From positions 558,001 through 622,000 of the forward strand of contig OY783204.1 of the NCBI GenBank assembly GCA_963678705.1: a DNA stretch of 64,000 nt, given 5' to 3'. The first letter of the stretch is position 1, and each line of letters begins with the position of its first letter. Under the pieces are notes generated by a model, which saw only the letters and a list, made by a program, of their open reading frames with translations, ran no database searches and was not told the DNA's origin. This stretch comes from Panorpa germanica. Taxonomy: Eukaryota; Arthropoda; Insecta; Mecoptera; Panorpidae. Of the stretch, positions 49,054 to 58,849 are shown piece by piece. Made by a program: the position numbers and the translations under genes.

Positions 49054-49140
49054 AGTGATAGTGAAGTTATTGAAATATTAGACTCGGACGATGAAACTGT
49101 ACAAGTGTTAGACTCTGATGATGAAATTGTAAAAGTATAA
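49054..49140 (+). CDS. Acidic tail with two SUMO-interaction-like motifs
   Basis: After an acceptor-like tag (49051-49053) 28 codons are open to a TAA: SDSEVIEILDSDDETVQ and VLDSDDEIVKV. VIEILDSDDE fits the classic SUMO-interacting motif (hydrophobic core plus acidic stretch), followed by a second acidic repeat. It is probably the last exon of a Polinton gene whose upstream exon is lost. Too short to assign. Confidence 0.35.
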   Translation, partial: SDSEVIEILDSDDETVQVLDSDDEIVKV

Positions 49141-49247
49141 CATAGTGATTAATGCATATTTTTTATGTAAAATTCTATAAATAAATGAACTTTTAAAAAC
49201 AATTGTGATTTATATTTTGATTTTCAAACTGAAATATATAATTTAAA

Positions 49248-52200
49248 ATGGATAACGGTTGTAAGATTATTAAGCATATGAGAACAATTATTGAACATTT
49301 GAATAGTTCAAATTATTTAAGTATTCAGTGGAAAAAGTGGTCTGATTATAATAAAATAAATATAAAGTTGTTAAATAAGTTATTAAAAAATAATAAAAAT
49401 ACCTATTCAATTGGATATAAGCGAAGCATTGAAAGCAATATAAGTGTCTTAAAATATTTTCAAACATTGTTAGAAAATAAACAAAAAGTTGGAGGAGGAA
49501 CTATAAATAGTATAAAACGTAGTGATCGGATTAAATGGCAGGAAATAAATTCATCATTTAAAGGACGTGTTAGAACAGGAGTGTTAAATAATTTAAGTCA
49601 TATTGATCCATTACAATTTTTAAACGATGCATTTTATATGTTTGCATCTAGAATTAAAAATGCTTTAAAAAAATATAGTGCTTTAAAAGTTAACGTAATA
49701 TTTTGTGGTGAATTTGTTTTACCATCAGCTAAAGAAGAAGAACATATATTTGAATACAAATATTTTAATACTAAAAATAATGAAATTTTTGTATCAACAG
49801 ATTTAAAACATTGGTATAAGGAAAATGTTATTGATGTTGTATTAAAAGATTTAGAAACTTTTCAAGAAAATCAAAGTGGATGGGCTCTATATAAAATAGT
49901 GAATATGATAGTAAATATAAATCAATTTGTTCCATTTTATTGTTCATCATTTATTGACTTACCAGTTGAAATAAAACGAAAAAAGGCTGTAATAAATGTT
50001 CAGAATGAGGATGATAAATGTTTTGTATGGGCAGTATTATCAGCGCTTTATCCAGCAAAATATAATGCTGAAAAAGTATCGTCTTATAAGAGATATGTAA
50101 ATTGTCTTAATTTAAATGGTATTAAATTTCCAATGACGTTATCACAAGTTTCAAAATTTGAAAAACTAAATAATATAACAATAAATGTGTATATTTTAAA
50201 AAAGAGCAAGAAAACATTTGTAACTATTCCTGTATATGTAAGTAAAATATATGAAAGTAAACATATACATTTATTAATGATTCAAAGTGATTATGAAGTA
50301 GAAGATGAAGAAGAAGAAGAAGAAGAAGAGGATGAAGAAGATGTTGTTGAAAGTAATAATGAGGAATGTGACAATAAAATAAAATTTCATTTTTGTTGGA
50401 TAAAGAATTTATCAAGACTTGTTAGTAATCAACTTTCAAAAACAAATTGTAAGAAATTTATATGTGATCGATGTTTACATTTCTTTAGATATGAGTGCAA
50501 GTTTAAGGAACATTTACAAGACTGTGTTGGATTAGGACTGAGACCAGTTAAACCGATAATGCCAGTTGAAAATTGTAATATACTTGAGTTTAAAAACTTT
50601 AAGAGAAAAATTAGAAATGCATGTGTTATTTATGCAGACTTTGAAAGTATATTGGATAGTAATGTGACAAATATTGAAACCAAGGGGGTATATCAAACAC
50701 ATATTGCACATAGCGTTGGATATTATGTAAAATATTCATATGATGACTCTAAATCTTATTATAATAGTTATCGTGGTGAAGATTGCGTTCAGTGGTTTGT
50801 AAATGAATTAAAAGAGATTGCTTATAATGTTGAGGATATAATAAAAAATGTATTACCAATGAAAACATTGACGGCTCAACAAAAGATGGAATATTTAAAT
50901 GCAATAAATTGTCATATATGTGAAAAACCGTTGCAACAAGACCGTGTTCGAGATCATTGTCATTTAACAGGAAATTATAGAGGACCAGCTCATAATGAAT
51001 GTAATTTAAATTATAATGAAAGTTATGTGATTCCAATAATTTTTCACAATTTATCATCTTATGATTCACATTTTATAATAATTGATTTAGCTACCGGAAT
51101 AAGTGGAAGAACCTCTGTGCTACCAATTAATAAAGAAAAATATATTTCATTTACGAAATATGTGTATGGAACTAATATTTCATTAAGATTTATTGATTCA
51201 TATCGATTTATGGCTAGTTCTTTAAGTAATTTAGCATCTTATTTACCAAATAATAAACAAAAAAATTTAAAAGCAGAATTTAACAATTTAAGCAATGAAG
51301 AATTTACTTTGTTAAGTAAAAAAGGTGTATTTCCTTATGATTATATAAATTCCTGGGAAAAGTTAAATGAGACAGCTTTACCACCTCAGAATATTTTTTT
51401 TAATTTATTAAATGAGAGTTACTTATCAGATACAGATTACAAACATGCACAAGACATATGGAATACATTTTATATCAAAACACTTGGTGAATATTCAGAT
51501 TTGTACTTAAAAACCGATGTGTTATTACTTTGTGACATATTTGAAAATTTTCGAGATAATTGTTTAGACACGTATAAATTAGATCCAGTGCATTATGTTT
51601 CTGCCCCAGGGTTATCTTGGGATTCTATGTTAAAAATAACAAAAATTAAACTTGAATTGTTTACTGATATAAATATGTGGCTATTTATAGAGAAGGGTAT
51701 CAGAGGTGGTATAAGTCAATGTTCAAACAGATATGCAGAGGCCAATAACAAATACATGAATGAAAAGTATAAACCTGAATTACCTTCTAAATATCTAATG
51801 TATTTGGATGTTAATAACTTATACGGTCATGCAATGTCTCAATTCCTACCATATGGAGTAAGTAATACTATATGCAATTTGTCAGAAACTAGCAATACTG
51901 GTTACATTTTAGAAGTAGATTTAACTTATCCTCAAAGTTTACATAATCTCCATAAAGATTTACCGCTTTGTCCTGAGCATTGTATTCCACCGGGAAGTAA
52001 ACATAAAAAACTTTTAACTACTTTATATGATAAGGAGAAATATATAATTCATTATAGTAATTTAAAGCAATGTATACATTTAGGAATGCAAGTATCAAAA
52101 ATACATCGAGTTTTAAAATTTAGTCAATCACCGTGGCTAAAAAACTATATCGATTTAAATACAGAAAAAAGAAAAATGGCTACCAATGATTTTGAAAAAA

Positions 52201-53018
52201 ACTTGTATAAATTAATGAATAATAGTGTATTTGGTAAGACAATGGAAAATGTTAGAAAACATCGTGATATAAAATTAAAAACAAAATGGGGTGGTCGTTA
52301 TGGAGTAAAAAGTTTAATAGCACGACCTAATTTTCATAGCCGAACAATTTTTAATAAAAATGTTGTGGCTATTGAACTGTTAAAACTTAATATTACATTT
52401 AATAAACCTATATATGTTGGCTTTTCAATATTAGATTTATCTAAAACAGTAATGTATGATTTTCATTATAATTATATGCAAAAAGAATTTTTTAATAATA
52501 ATTTAAAGTTATTATATATTGATACTGACTCGTTAATATATGAAATTATCACATCAGATATTTATGAAACTATAAAACGCGATATAAGTAAGTTTGATAC
52601 AAGTGATTATAAAGAAAACAATCAATATTATAATATTCCCCGTGTAAATAAAAAGGTATTGGGTTTAATGAAGGATGAAAATAACGGTAAAATTATGACT
52701 CACTTTATAGGACTAAGATCGAAAATGTATACAATAAAAGTTAATAATAATGATATTATAAAAAAAATAAAAGGAATAAAGACAAGTATAGTAAAAAACC
52801 ATATTTCTTTTGAAGATTATGAAAATTGTTTAAAAACTTTAAATGAAAAAAACTGTACTCAAAGAGGAATAGTTTCAAAATTGCATAATGTGTACTCTAT
52901 TAAGCAAACAAAAATTGCTTTAAGTCCTTTTGATGATAAACGGTGTATTATAAAAAATAGTACCGATACTTTGCCTTGGGGTTTTGATAGTTTTAGTGAG
53001 AGCGATTTATTGTTATAA
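49248..53018 (+). CDS. Polinton family-B DNA polymerase, intact frame
   Basis: 1,256 codons. The first about 240 residues are lysine/asparagine-rich with no clear domain. A region near residues 255-330 ([15 protein letters not shown]) and a CxxC...H...C finger (near 405-430) are typical of Polinton-type polymerases in animals; a Glu run lies near 350. The exonuclease has YADFESIL at about 462, SSYDSHFI at about 602 and [14 protein letters not shown] at about 755. An endonuclease-VII-like insert with CHIC...[18 protein letters not shown] sits at about 556-588. Polymerase motif A is [12 protein letters not shown] (about 851), B is [15 protein letters not shown] (about 988) and C is [10 protein letters not shown] (about 1090). 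All catalytic acids are present. It replicates the element; the family is protein-primed. The start is the first ATG after an AT-rich leader. It is the only long undamaged frame of the element. Confidence 0.93.
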   Translation: MDNGCKIIKHMRTIIEHLNSSNYLSIQWKKWSDYNKINIKLLNKLLKNNKNTYSIGYKRSIESNISVLKYFQTLLENKQKVGGGTINSIKRSDRIKWQEINSSFKGRVRTGVLNNLSHIDPLQFLNDAFYMFASRIKNALKKYSALKVNVIFCGEFVLPSAKEEEHIFEYKYFNTKNNEIFVSTDLKHWYKENVIDVVLKDLETFQENQSGWALYKIVNMIVNINQFVPFYCSSFIDLPVEIKRKKAVINVQNEDDKCFVWAVLSALYPAKYNAEKVSSYKRYVNCLNLNGIKFPMTLSQVSKFEKLNNITINVYILKKSKKTFVTIPVYVSKIYESKHIHLLMIQSDYEVEDEEEEEEEEDEEDVVESNNEECDNKIKFHFCWIKNLSRLVSNQLSKTNCKKFICDRCLHFFRYECKFKEHLQDCVGLGLRPVKPIMPVENCNILEFKNFKRKIRNACVIYADFESILDSNVTNIETKGVYQTHIAHSVGYYVKYSYDDSKSYYNSYRGEDCVQWFVNELKEIAYNVEDIIKNVLPMKTLTAQQKMEYLNAINCHICEKPLQQDRVRDHCHLTGNYRGPAHNECNLNYNESYVIPIIFHNLSSYDSHFIIIDLATGISGRTSVLPINKEKYISFTKYVYGTNISLRFIDSYRFMASSLSNLASYLPNNKQKNLKAEFNNLSNEEFTLLSKKGVFPYDYINSWEKLNETALPPQNIFFNLLNESYLSDTDYKHAQDIWNTFYIKTLGEYSDLYLKTDVLLLCDIFENFRDNCLDTYKLDPVHYVSAPGLSWDSMLKITKIKLELFTDINMWLFIEKGIRGGISQCSNRYAEANNKYMNEKYKPELPSKYLMYLDVNNLYGHAMSQFLPYGVSNTICNLSETSNTGYILEVDLTYPQSLHNLHKDLPLCPEHCIPPGSKHKKLLTTLYDKEKYIIHYSNLKQCIHLGMQVSKIHRVLKFSQSPWLKNYIDLNTEKRKMATNDFEKNLYKLMNNSVFGKTMENVRKHRDIKLKTKWGGRYGVKSLIARPNFHSRTIFNKNVVAIELLKLNITFNKPIYVGFSILDLSKTVMYDFHYNYMQKEFFNNNLKLLYIDTDSLIYEIITSDIYETIKRDISKFDTSDYKENNQYYNIPRVNKKVLGLMKDENNGKIMTHFIGLRSKMYTIKVNNNDIIKKIKGIKTSIVKNHISFEDYENCLKTLNEKNCTQRGIVSKLHNVYSIKQTKIALSPFDDKRCIIKNSTDTLPWGFDSFSESDLLL

Positions 53019-53107
53019 GTATATTTTTAATGTAAAAATAAATACATATTTATAATAACCAATAGTTTTATTTATTTAAAATGTTATACAATATTTTTAG
53101 CATCTAT

Positions 53108-54061
53108 TCAACTGTTATGAGATTTATCTAAACCTAACCACTTTACAAAAACTCTTTTTCCTTTTTTCTGTAAAACTTTCTCAACTAGATATATATCTGG
53201 ATATTTTGTTTTTTGTATTTCTTGTTCGTAAAACGCGCCTGCAATTGATTGGCCAAGAGAATCATTAAGTAAATATGTGACTGGATTAGTTAGTTGTACT
53301 TTTGATATAGTAAATATTTCGGTACCCCAGTTAGGAGTATACCCTTTTGCAAATAATGATTTGGTTTTGCTTAAACGAACATAATCTCCAACTTTATATC
53401 GACTTAAACCGACCCTTTTTATTCTATTGTATACATTTCCTAATAATTTTTTTTCATTTTTTATTGATACTTGAGATGGCTTCATATTAATTGTTGAATG
53501 ATGAGAATTATTATATTTCTTAACAAGTGCATCAATGTTATTAATCCAATTATAGTTGCCTTTTATACTAAAATCTTTCCACATGGCATTTTTTAGAGTT
53601 CTATTAAATCTTTCAACAATCGATGCTTTCATATTACTAAATGTACTATAATGGTTTATATCATACGAATCTATAACTTTTTTAAATTCAGTGTTATAAA
53701 ATTCCTTTCCGTTATCTGTTTGTAAGTTTTTCGGAACCTTATTCTTATTTTTTAATAAAATATTTTCAAATGCAACAGTAACGTCTTTTGCAGATTTTGA
53801 TTTTACTGGAACTGCCCATGCATATTTAGAAAATATATCAATTACTGTGAGTAAATACTTGTAACCTTTGTTTTCTTTTGCATACGGAATCATTTCTACT
53901 AAATCAGCTTGCCAAGAATCATTTAGACCTTTTATGATTACATGTCTACGCTTATAGTTTTTAAGTGCAGGTTTATGTAACTCATTAATTATATTTTGGT
54001 TGATATAAAGATTTTGAATAAATGTATATATTTTTAAATCGCAACCCATTTGGATGTTCAA
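53108..54061 (-). CDS. Polinton integrase (DDE) with truncated chromodomain
   Basis: The minus-strand core has SWQADLVEM (first Asp), LQTDNGKEFYN (second Asp) and KASIVERFNRTLK (Glu). An SH3-like part follows (RYKVGDYVRLSKTKSLFAKG) and a chromodomain start (YLVEKVLQKKGKRVFVKWLG). The frame ends at TGA exactly where the conserved Trp of the chromodomain NSW motif is expected, so the tail is lost by a nonsense change. The N-terminal about 27 residues are not integrase: they are an alternative frame of the ATPase segment, and the integrase N-terminal zinc finger is deleted. Real integrase sequence starts near NELHKPALKNYKRRH (about 53,990). Confidence 0.82.
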   Translation of the reverse strand: MNIQMGCDLKIYTFIQNLYINQNIINELHKPALKNYKRRHVIIKGLNDSWQADLVEMIPYAKENKGYKYLLTVIDIFSKYAWAVPVKSKSAKDVTVAFENILLKNKNKVPKNLQTDNGKEFYNTEFKKVIDSYDINHYSTFSNMKASIVERFNRTLKNAMWKDFSIKGNYNWINNIDALVKKYNNSHHSTINMKPSQVSIKNEKKLLGNVYNRIKRVGLSRYKVGDYVRLSKTKSLFAKGYTPNWGTEIFTISKVQLTNPVTYLLNDSLGQSIAGAFYEQEIQKTKYPDIYLVEKVLQKKGKRVFVKWLGLDKSHNS

Positions 54062-54227
54062 TTAGATTAAACATAACATTAGTTTTTCCACAGTTTGAAG
54101 GTCCACAAATAATGCATCTAATGTCATTTGGTAATAGTGATCCATGTTTTGAATTATTAGTGTAATTATTACTTTGATTATCAATATTTTTTACAGAAAG
54201 AGTTTCTTTTTGCTTTATAAACTTCAT
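53985..54227 (-). pseudogene. Polinton packaging ATPase, N-terminal fragment
   Basis: The minus strand starts MKFIKQKETLSVKNI and carries the Walker A region CIICGPSNCGKTNVMFNLIE, then KNIYIYSKSLYQPKY, where it runs into integrase sequence. This is the A32-like HerA/FtsK-type ATPase of Polintons. Walker B and the rest are missing here. Confidence 0.8.
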
Positions 54228-54302
54228 TGTTTAACCAGGCATGTGTTATAAAGTAATAAAATACGTTTTAAATATTTAATCTTTATATATGAAAATATTA
54301 TA

Positions 54303-54460
54303 TGGGAACGTAATTTGAACGTAAACTCAACGTAATAGGAACGTAATTTGAACGTAAATTAAACGTAATGGGAACGTAATCAATGTAATTTGAATGTAAA
54401 TTCAACGTAATGGGAACGTAATTAATGTAATTTGAACATAATTTGAACGTAATCAATGTT
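54303..54460. repeat. Degenerate AACGTAAT tandem array
   Basis: About 14 units of aacgtaa(t/a) with spacers such as tttg, ggg, ctc and caatg. The array lies between the two ATPase fragments. Confidence 0.85.
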
Positions 54461-54501
54461 TATTAAGATAATAAATGCATGTTATTATGAAGATGGTTAC
54501 C

Positions 54502-54762
54502 TCAACACTGATTATTATTGTAAAGATTACTTGGTATATCTAAAAACATATCAAATTCTTTTCTGTATCGCCCGTTATTTAAGTCACTATTTTTATCTAT
54601 TACCATAAAGGAATATTTATTTGAATCCCAACATAAATTACAAACTTGTTTAAACTCTAGAAAACTTGGAAAGTCAAAGTTAACATGATCATCATATATA
54701 TGCTTTAAATTTAAGTCATCTTGCTTGAATAATATAACCAAGTATAACGCAAGAACCAACAA
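54502..54762 (-). pseudogene. Polinton packaging ATPase, C-terminal fragment
   Basis: Minus strand: FKQDDLNLKHIYDDHVNFDF, VCNLCWDSNKYSFMVIDK and NGRYRKEFDMFL. This pattern (arginine/lysine QDDLNLKHIY..H; CW; F.VID) marks the C-terminal half of the A32-like ATPase. It lies upstream, in reading direction, of the N-terminal fragment at 54227-53985, so the two halves are in swapped order. Confidence 0.75.
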
Positions 54763-55187
54763 TGGAACTTAGTCAGTTAGATGATGAGGTTTTTGAAACA
54801 AATGAACCCTTAGAATATAGTAGAGTACAAGATCCAAACTTATTTAAGACATCTATAAAACTGTCTGAAGTTGAAGAAAATCTTAAAAAACAAGTTGATA
54901 AATACGCCTTTCAATATTTAATTGATTTTAATAGACGAGAAGGTGATCCAAGTATATTTGATCATACATTTGGTATAAATTTAGAAGATGGTAATTTAAT
55001 ATTAGGAAAAACACTGGTTACGTTTGATAAAGAGGGTATTATAATAGGAAATAAAAAATATAAGTCATCCCCCGGATTATATGAATTGCTTTTTAAAAAA
55101 GATCCAAGCGCAAATATTTATAGTGAGGAAGATAAATATAAAATTTCTTTTTCTTCTTCTTCTAATGAAGATAATGATTTAGAATAA
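54762..55187 (+). CDS. Conserved Polinton-associated protein, truncated
   Basis: 141 codons. Starts MELSQLDDEVFET and includes SIFDHTFGINLEDGNLILGK and NKKYKSSPGLYELLFKKDP. A (T/S)PGLYELLF-type motif is one I associate with a structural or accessory ORF common in animal Polintons, of unproven function. It ends in an acidic Ser-rich tail. It looks short for that family, so an internal deletion is likely. It overlaps the 3' end of the minus-strand ORF at 55118. Confidence 0.55.
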   Translation: MELSQLDDEVFETNEPLEYSRVQDPNLFKTSIKLSEVEENLKKQVDKYAFQYLIDFNRREGDPSIFDHTFGINLEDGNLILGKTLVTFDKEGIIIGNKKYKSSPGLYELLFKKDPSANIYSEEDKYKISFSSSSNEDNDLE

Positions 55188-55780
55188 TTTTGTTTTTTTT
55201 CACTTTCAAAATAATCAAATTTATCAGGTTCCAGTTCTATATGTAACTGATACTTTTCAATTGCATTTAATTTCTCTAATTCGGAATAAGAAATTTCATT
55301 AAACTGATGTAGCATATATAAATATTTAACTAAATTAAAATTTATAACTTTATTACCAAAATCAAATAAACGTATTTTTTGATATATATATGCGTTATAT
55401 AAATCATCAAAATAGCCCGTTCTTAATGCTCTTAGAATATTTTTAAAATTGTCATGTTTCAAATCTGGTTTTATATTATATTTAAATTAAAATTCTTTCC
55501 TTAATTTTAATTCTAATTTTGCTACCTCACTTATTTTATAACCTAATTTTTCAAATTCATAAAATTTCCTTATAAGGTGGTAGTTGTTACAATCAATCGC
55601 ACGCTCTTTCATATGAAGATTGCATAACTATAAATAAATATTATGTAAATAAATAAGGATTTGAAATACTAAAGCAAAAGAAGTAGAACTTACTTGTACT
55701 CCAGGATGAACTATGTTTGGACACGTATAATCCAATGTATCATCGGAATACATGTATGCACAGCAATATTCTGTTGACAT
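55118..55780 (-). pseudogene. Two-exon Polinton accessory ORF with one in-frame stop
   Basis: Exon 1 55780-55694 (MSTEYCCAYMYSDDTLDYTC, ending HPGVQ), donor GTAAGT, a 66-bp intron, acceptor TATAG, and exon 2 from 55627 (LCNLHMKERAIDCNNYHLIR...). The Cys/His pattern CC...C...H...C..H suggests zinc binding. A TAA at 55489-55487 interrupts; the same frame then runs to 55118 (NILRALRTGYFDDLYNAYIY...). Without the stop it would be about 200 residues. No family recognised. Confidence 0.5.
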
Positions 55781-55838
55781 TTAAAACTGTTATTATTATA
55801 ACTAAATTAAAATTATCTAAAAAGTATTAAAAATTAAC

Positions 55839-55990
55839 TTAGTTTAAAGAAGTTAACATTTCTGATATATTCTGTATCTCAATATCTGCATTTAATGATT
55901 CAGTTAATAAAAAATCTTCGTCAAAAAGCGAAGGGTCAATATCTAAATTTAATAGCTCGCTATCATCAATATGAATATTTTCTACAAATA
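55839..55990 (-). pseudogene. C-terminal acidic tail of an unidentified Polinton ORF
   Basis: About 50 codons to a TAA on the minus strand: IDDSELLNLDIDPSLFDEDF, then LLTESLNADIEIQNISEM. Acidic with spaced bulky hydrophobic residues, like an activation domain. The upstream part is cut off by the partial polymerase copy at 55,992. Confidence 0.4.
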
Positions 55991-55991
55991 A

Positions 55992-56734
55992 TCAAAGTTT
56001 ACATAATCTCCATAAAGATTTACCGCTTTGTCCTGAGCATTGTATTCCACCGGGAAGTAAACATAAAAAACTTTTAACTACTTTATATGATAAGGAGAAA
56101 TATATAATTCATTATAGTAATTTAAAGCAATGTATACATTTAGGAATGCAAGTATCAAAAATACATCGAGTTTTAAAATTTACTTAATCACCGTGGCTTA
56201 AAAGCTATATCGATTTAAATACAGAAAAAAGAAAAATGGCTACCAATGATTTTGAAAAAAACTTGTATAAATTAATGAATAATAGTGTATTTGGTAAGAC
56301 AATGGAAAATGTTAGAAAACATCGTGATATAAAATTAAAAACAAAATGGGGTGGTCGTTATGGAGTAAAAAGTTTAATAGCACGACCTAATTTTCATAGC
56401 CGAACAATTTTTAATAAAAATGTTGTGGCTATTGAACTGTTAAAACTTAATATTACATTTAATAAACCTATATATGTTGGCTTTTCAATATTAGATTTAT
56501 CTAAAACAGTAATGTATGATTTTCATTATAATTATATGCAAAAAGAATTTTTTTTTAATAATAATTTAAAGTTATTATATATTGATACTGACTCGTTAAT
56601 ATATGAAATTATCACATCAGATATTTATGAAACTATAAAACGCGATATAAGTAAGTTTGATACAAGTGATTATAAAGAAAACAATCAATATAATATTCCC
56701 CGTGTAAATAAAAAGGTATTGGGTTTAATGAAGG
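55992..56734 (+). pseudogene. Second, partial copy of the Polinton DNA polymerase
   Basis: Nearly identical to 51,932-52,674 of the intact gene, covering motifs A-downstream to C. It differs by a TAA stop at about 56,186, a +3 change in a T-run at about 56,550, a -3 change at about 56,688 and a few substitutions. It begins and ends at short shared bases and joins directly to the right TIR. Confidence 0.92.
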
Positions 56735-56930
56735 TCTGTAATGAGGTCATCATCTTCTAAACCAATCACAACACAGCTTATCCACTTACCCCTCACTCCT
56801 CACCCCACTATTACCACCAACATTGTCTAGCCACGCCCCCTTCTTCATACCGTGACCTATATGCATCCCCACCCCAATAATTTCCATATCAACTTCAAAT
56901 TTAAGCCAGAACCCGCTTTGTACAACTACT
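56734..56930 (-). repeat. Polinton right terminal inverted repeat
   Basis: The inner end joins directly onto the partial polymerase copy. The last 8 bp, CAACTACT, were duplicated by the hAT insert and recur at 57334-57341. Confidence 0.92.
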
Positions 56931-57333
56931 CAGTGTTACCAACCCTACTGTTTTAACAGTAGATTTGCTGTTTTCACATTGATGTCCCTGTTTTCTGTTT
57001 CATTCCTAATTTTTACTGTTTTTCGATTAGCGTTCAGCGCCACCTATTACACTATGCAAATATTTTTTAAAAAGAAAAATGAGTGTGAAAATATTGAAGA
57101 TGAGGCAATTGAGAATGAAAGTGGAAAATAATTTTACTTTGATTTTTATTTTTTTGTTGTTGTGATTATTAATATAACAATGTATGTGAGTTCTGGTAAC
57201 TAAGAAAATTGTTCATTGTTTTAATTATATGAGCAAAAGTATGAAATCTGCCTTTTTTTTCTTTACCTACTGTTTTCTCCTGTTTTTTTTTTGCGAGCTG
57301 CTGTTTTTTAGTTTTTTGGGGTTGGCAACACTG
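56931..57333. mobile_element. 403-bp hAT-type MITE in the Polinton end
   Basis: Inverted ends CAGTGTTACCAACCC and CAGTGTTGCCAACCC, flanked by 8-bp direct copies CAACTACT (56923-56930 and 57334-57341). An 8-bp duplication and CAGxG termini are the hAT signature. No coding capacity. Confidence 0.9.
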
Positions 57334-57341
57334 CAACTACT

Positions 57342-57480
57342 GCTGTCATTTCGGACGTGATCTACAAGGTACATAGGTCATGCCGAGGGTGCATGATTGT
57401 TCATTGAGACCGGCTCGCAAAGTACGAGGGTGAAAATGCTCCGGATTGGAAATTAACTGAATCAGCCGGTCGATGAAAAT
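57342..57480 (+). pseudogene. Gypsy integrase C-terminal part, right of the Polinton
   Basis: Continues the broken frame with ISDVIYKVHRSCRGCMIVH, a stop where a further residue is expected, then DRLAKYEGENAPDWK. It starts with the second copy of GCTGTC. Confidence 0.75.
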
Positions 57481-57517
57481 TATAAGCTCTCGGGACGAGC
57501 GCTTTAGGGGGGGAAAG

Positions 57518-57826
57518 TGTTACGAATTTGCGGGCGTAGGAGCATCTAAAATGAAATATTAACCAGAATTAAAAAAAAAAAAGATTGCACACCCCTAGAT
57601 AGATCATCGCATCACGGTGACATAAACATAAGCATGTTTACTTCGATTGTTTTAGTTGTACTGATTTTTTTGTGAATAAAGGAAGTCTGTAAAAGTGTTA
57701 ATCCTTCTGATTATTTTAATTGTGGCTATTCATTAATTTATAAGTTACAACGCGACTAAAAAGTAAAAAATAATTACTCCGCTCGATAATTAGAAAGAAC
57801 CCCAGTCGCAGGCGTATTACGGCACA
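57518..57826 (+). repeat. Gypsy right LTR
   Basis: Starts TGTTACGAATTTGCGGGCG right after a purine tract and ends at GGCACA. The 3' half matches the left copy at 43,960-44,117. Confidence 0.6.
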
Positions 57827-57885
57827 TAAATAGAAGGCTAGCTGCTGGCAATACTGGCAATTTTCCAGCTGGCAATAGTGTAACT

Positions 57886-58370
57886 GTGCTGAAAAATCAA
57901 CTATTAGGAGACGGTAAAGATTTCGGAATCGCCATTTTAGTTAAATTCAATAAAGTTTCAGTTTGGAATTTAACTGGCCTTTTCGTTAACCTCATCGTTT
58001 TTGAGCTAAGTCCAATTTCTCAATTAAGAGTTTACTCCGACGATCCTATTGATAGTTTTATAGACTCAGAGGGTCCCTCCTACTTACTTAGACTAGGTTA
58101 TCGCTGGCCTGCTTCTTTTAGAGATCAGGTTTTTAACAATGCCGCATCTGGGGAGAAAGACGACGTCGTTTTTAGAGTTTTATCATATTTCCATAGCTTG
58201 GAAACACGTAGATGTTCCCAACGTTAAATTCCGCTTGGAAGCAGAGCTGATTATCTGCTCAACGGAGTTAAAAGTGATCGTCAACAAAATCTGGGACAAT
58301 AGGCCTAGCGTTATCACCAAAGTTTTGGATAACGTTAGAGTGGGAGCAGAAGAGTGCTACCCTTAGTTGC
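57886..58370 (+). pseudogene. Unidentified decayed ORF
   Basis: Open as 57886-58227 and, in another frame, 58139-58366 (HISIAWKHVDVPNVKFRLEA, IVNKIWDNRPSVITKVLDN). The two overlap in a way that suggests one protein with a frameshift near 58,150-58,200. It may be the front part of the same element as 59,500-60,150. Confidence 0.35.
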
Positions 58371-58524
58371 TGACGAACAGCAACTGTTTTATGATAAAGT
58401 GCTCCATTTATTAGAGAAGTTGAATACATCAGCCGTCGAACTCATATCTAGTAGAGATGATTGTTAAGTGCACTTTCAACGACGGGAATGCTTAGTCATC
58501 ATTTGATTGTCTGCAATATTTGTA

Positions 58525-58845
58525 GCTATGTCTCAGACCATTGACATTTGCTATCAGTACTGGCATATTGGTCAGTACTACTGCGGTTCTTTTAGGAGAT
58601 ATTTCTCCAGGCTAACAAGAGAGCTCTGAGGATGCCGCGAACAATATATACGTTTCTCTTATTGAGAGGGGCGTGTAGTTCGAATATCCCTAATCGCATA
58701 ATACACCGCCCCAATTATTGCGATTAAGATTGACCATGATATTTTCATGCAGACCGATAGCAGGACTACACTTTTGGCGCAAATATTTCTGTTAATAGAG
58801 ACTCAGATGCTGGTTGAGAAGCCAACTGAAGAACATTTGATAAAT
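58525..58845 (+). repeat. Direct repeat, copy 1
   Basis: About 320 bp from gtagctatgtctcagaccat to gccaactgaagaa, repeated at 59,085-59,404 with a few substitutions. Confidence 0.85.
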
Positions 58846-58849
58846 GATG

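Larger units (their letters stand above)
47983..57341. mobile_element. Polinton/Maverick element, internally rearranged
   Basis: Ends AGTAGTTGTACAAG... and ...CAACTACT, with TIRs of about 198 bp (47983-48180; 56734-56930) nearly identical. Flanking 6-bp duplications GCTGTC are at 47977-47982 and 57342-57347, the size expected for Polintons. It carries protein-primed-type PolB, a retroviral-type integrase and an A32-like packaging ATPase, the family's defining set. Net length is about 8.9 kb after removing the hAT insert, against the usual 15-20 kb. No major or minor jelly-roll capsid or protease gene is recognised. It must have lost a large part and was rearranged before or after insertion. 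Confidence 0.92.
43880..57826 (+). mobile_element. Ty3/gypsy retrotransposon remnant split by nested inserts
   Basis: Left LTR 3' part ends at 44117 (CGTAACA), followed by a primer-site-like TTTGGTGTCATAAGTGGGAT. A gag-like coiled-coil frame lies at 44,281-44,640 and integrase from 44,728. After the R2-like insert (about 45,385-47,780) integrase resumes, is cut by the Polinton (47,983-57,341), and continues at 57,342-57,480. A purine tract (agggggggaaag) and a right LTR (57518-57826) follow. Protease, RT and RNase H are absent, so the element was internally deleted. The left and right LTRs match only in their 3' half, so a recombinant of two related elements is possible. Confidence 0.75.

Noticed and set aside
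47983-57341. A resident or integrated exogenous DNA virus
   Set aside because: TIRs, 6-bp duplication, integrase and PolB fit an endogenous Polinton; no capsid gene is seen, and the element lies in an old gypsy copy.
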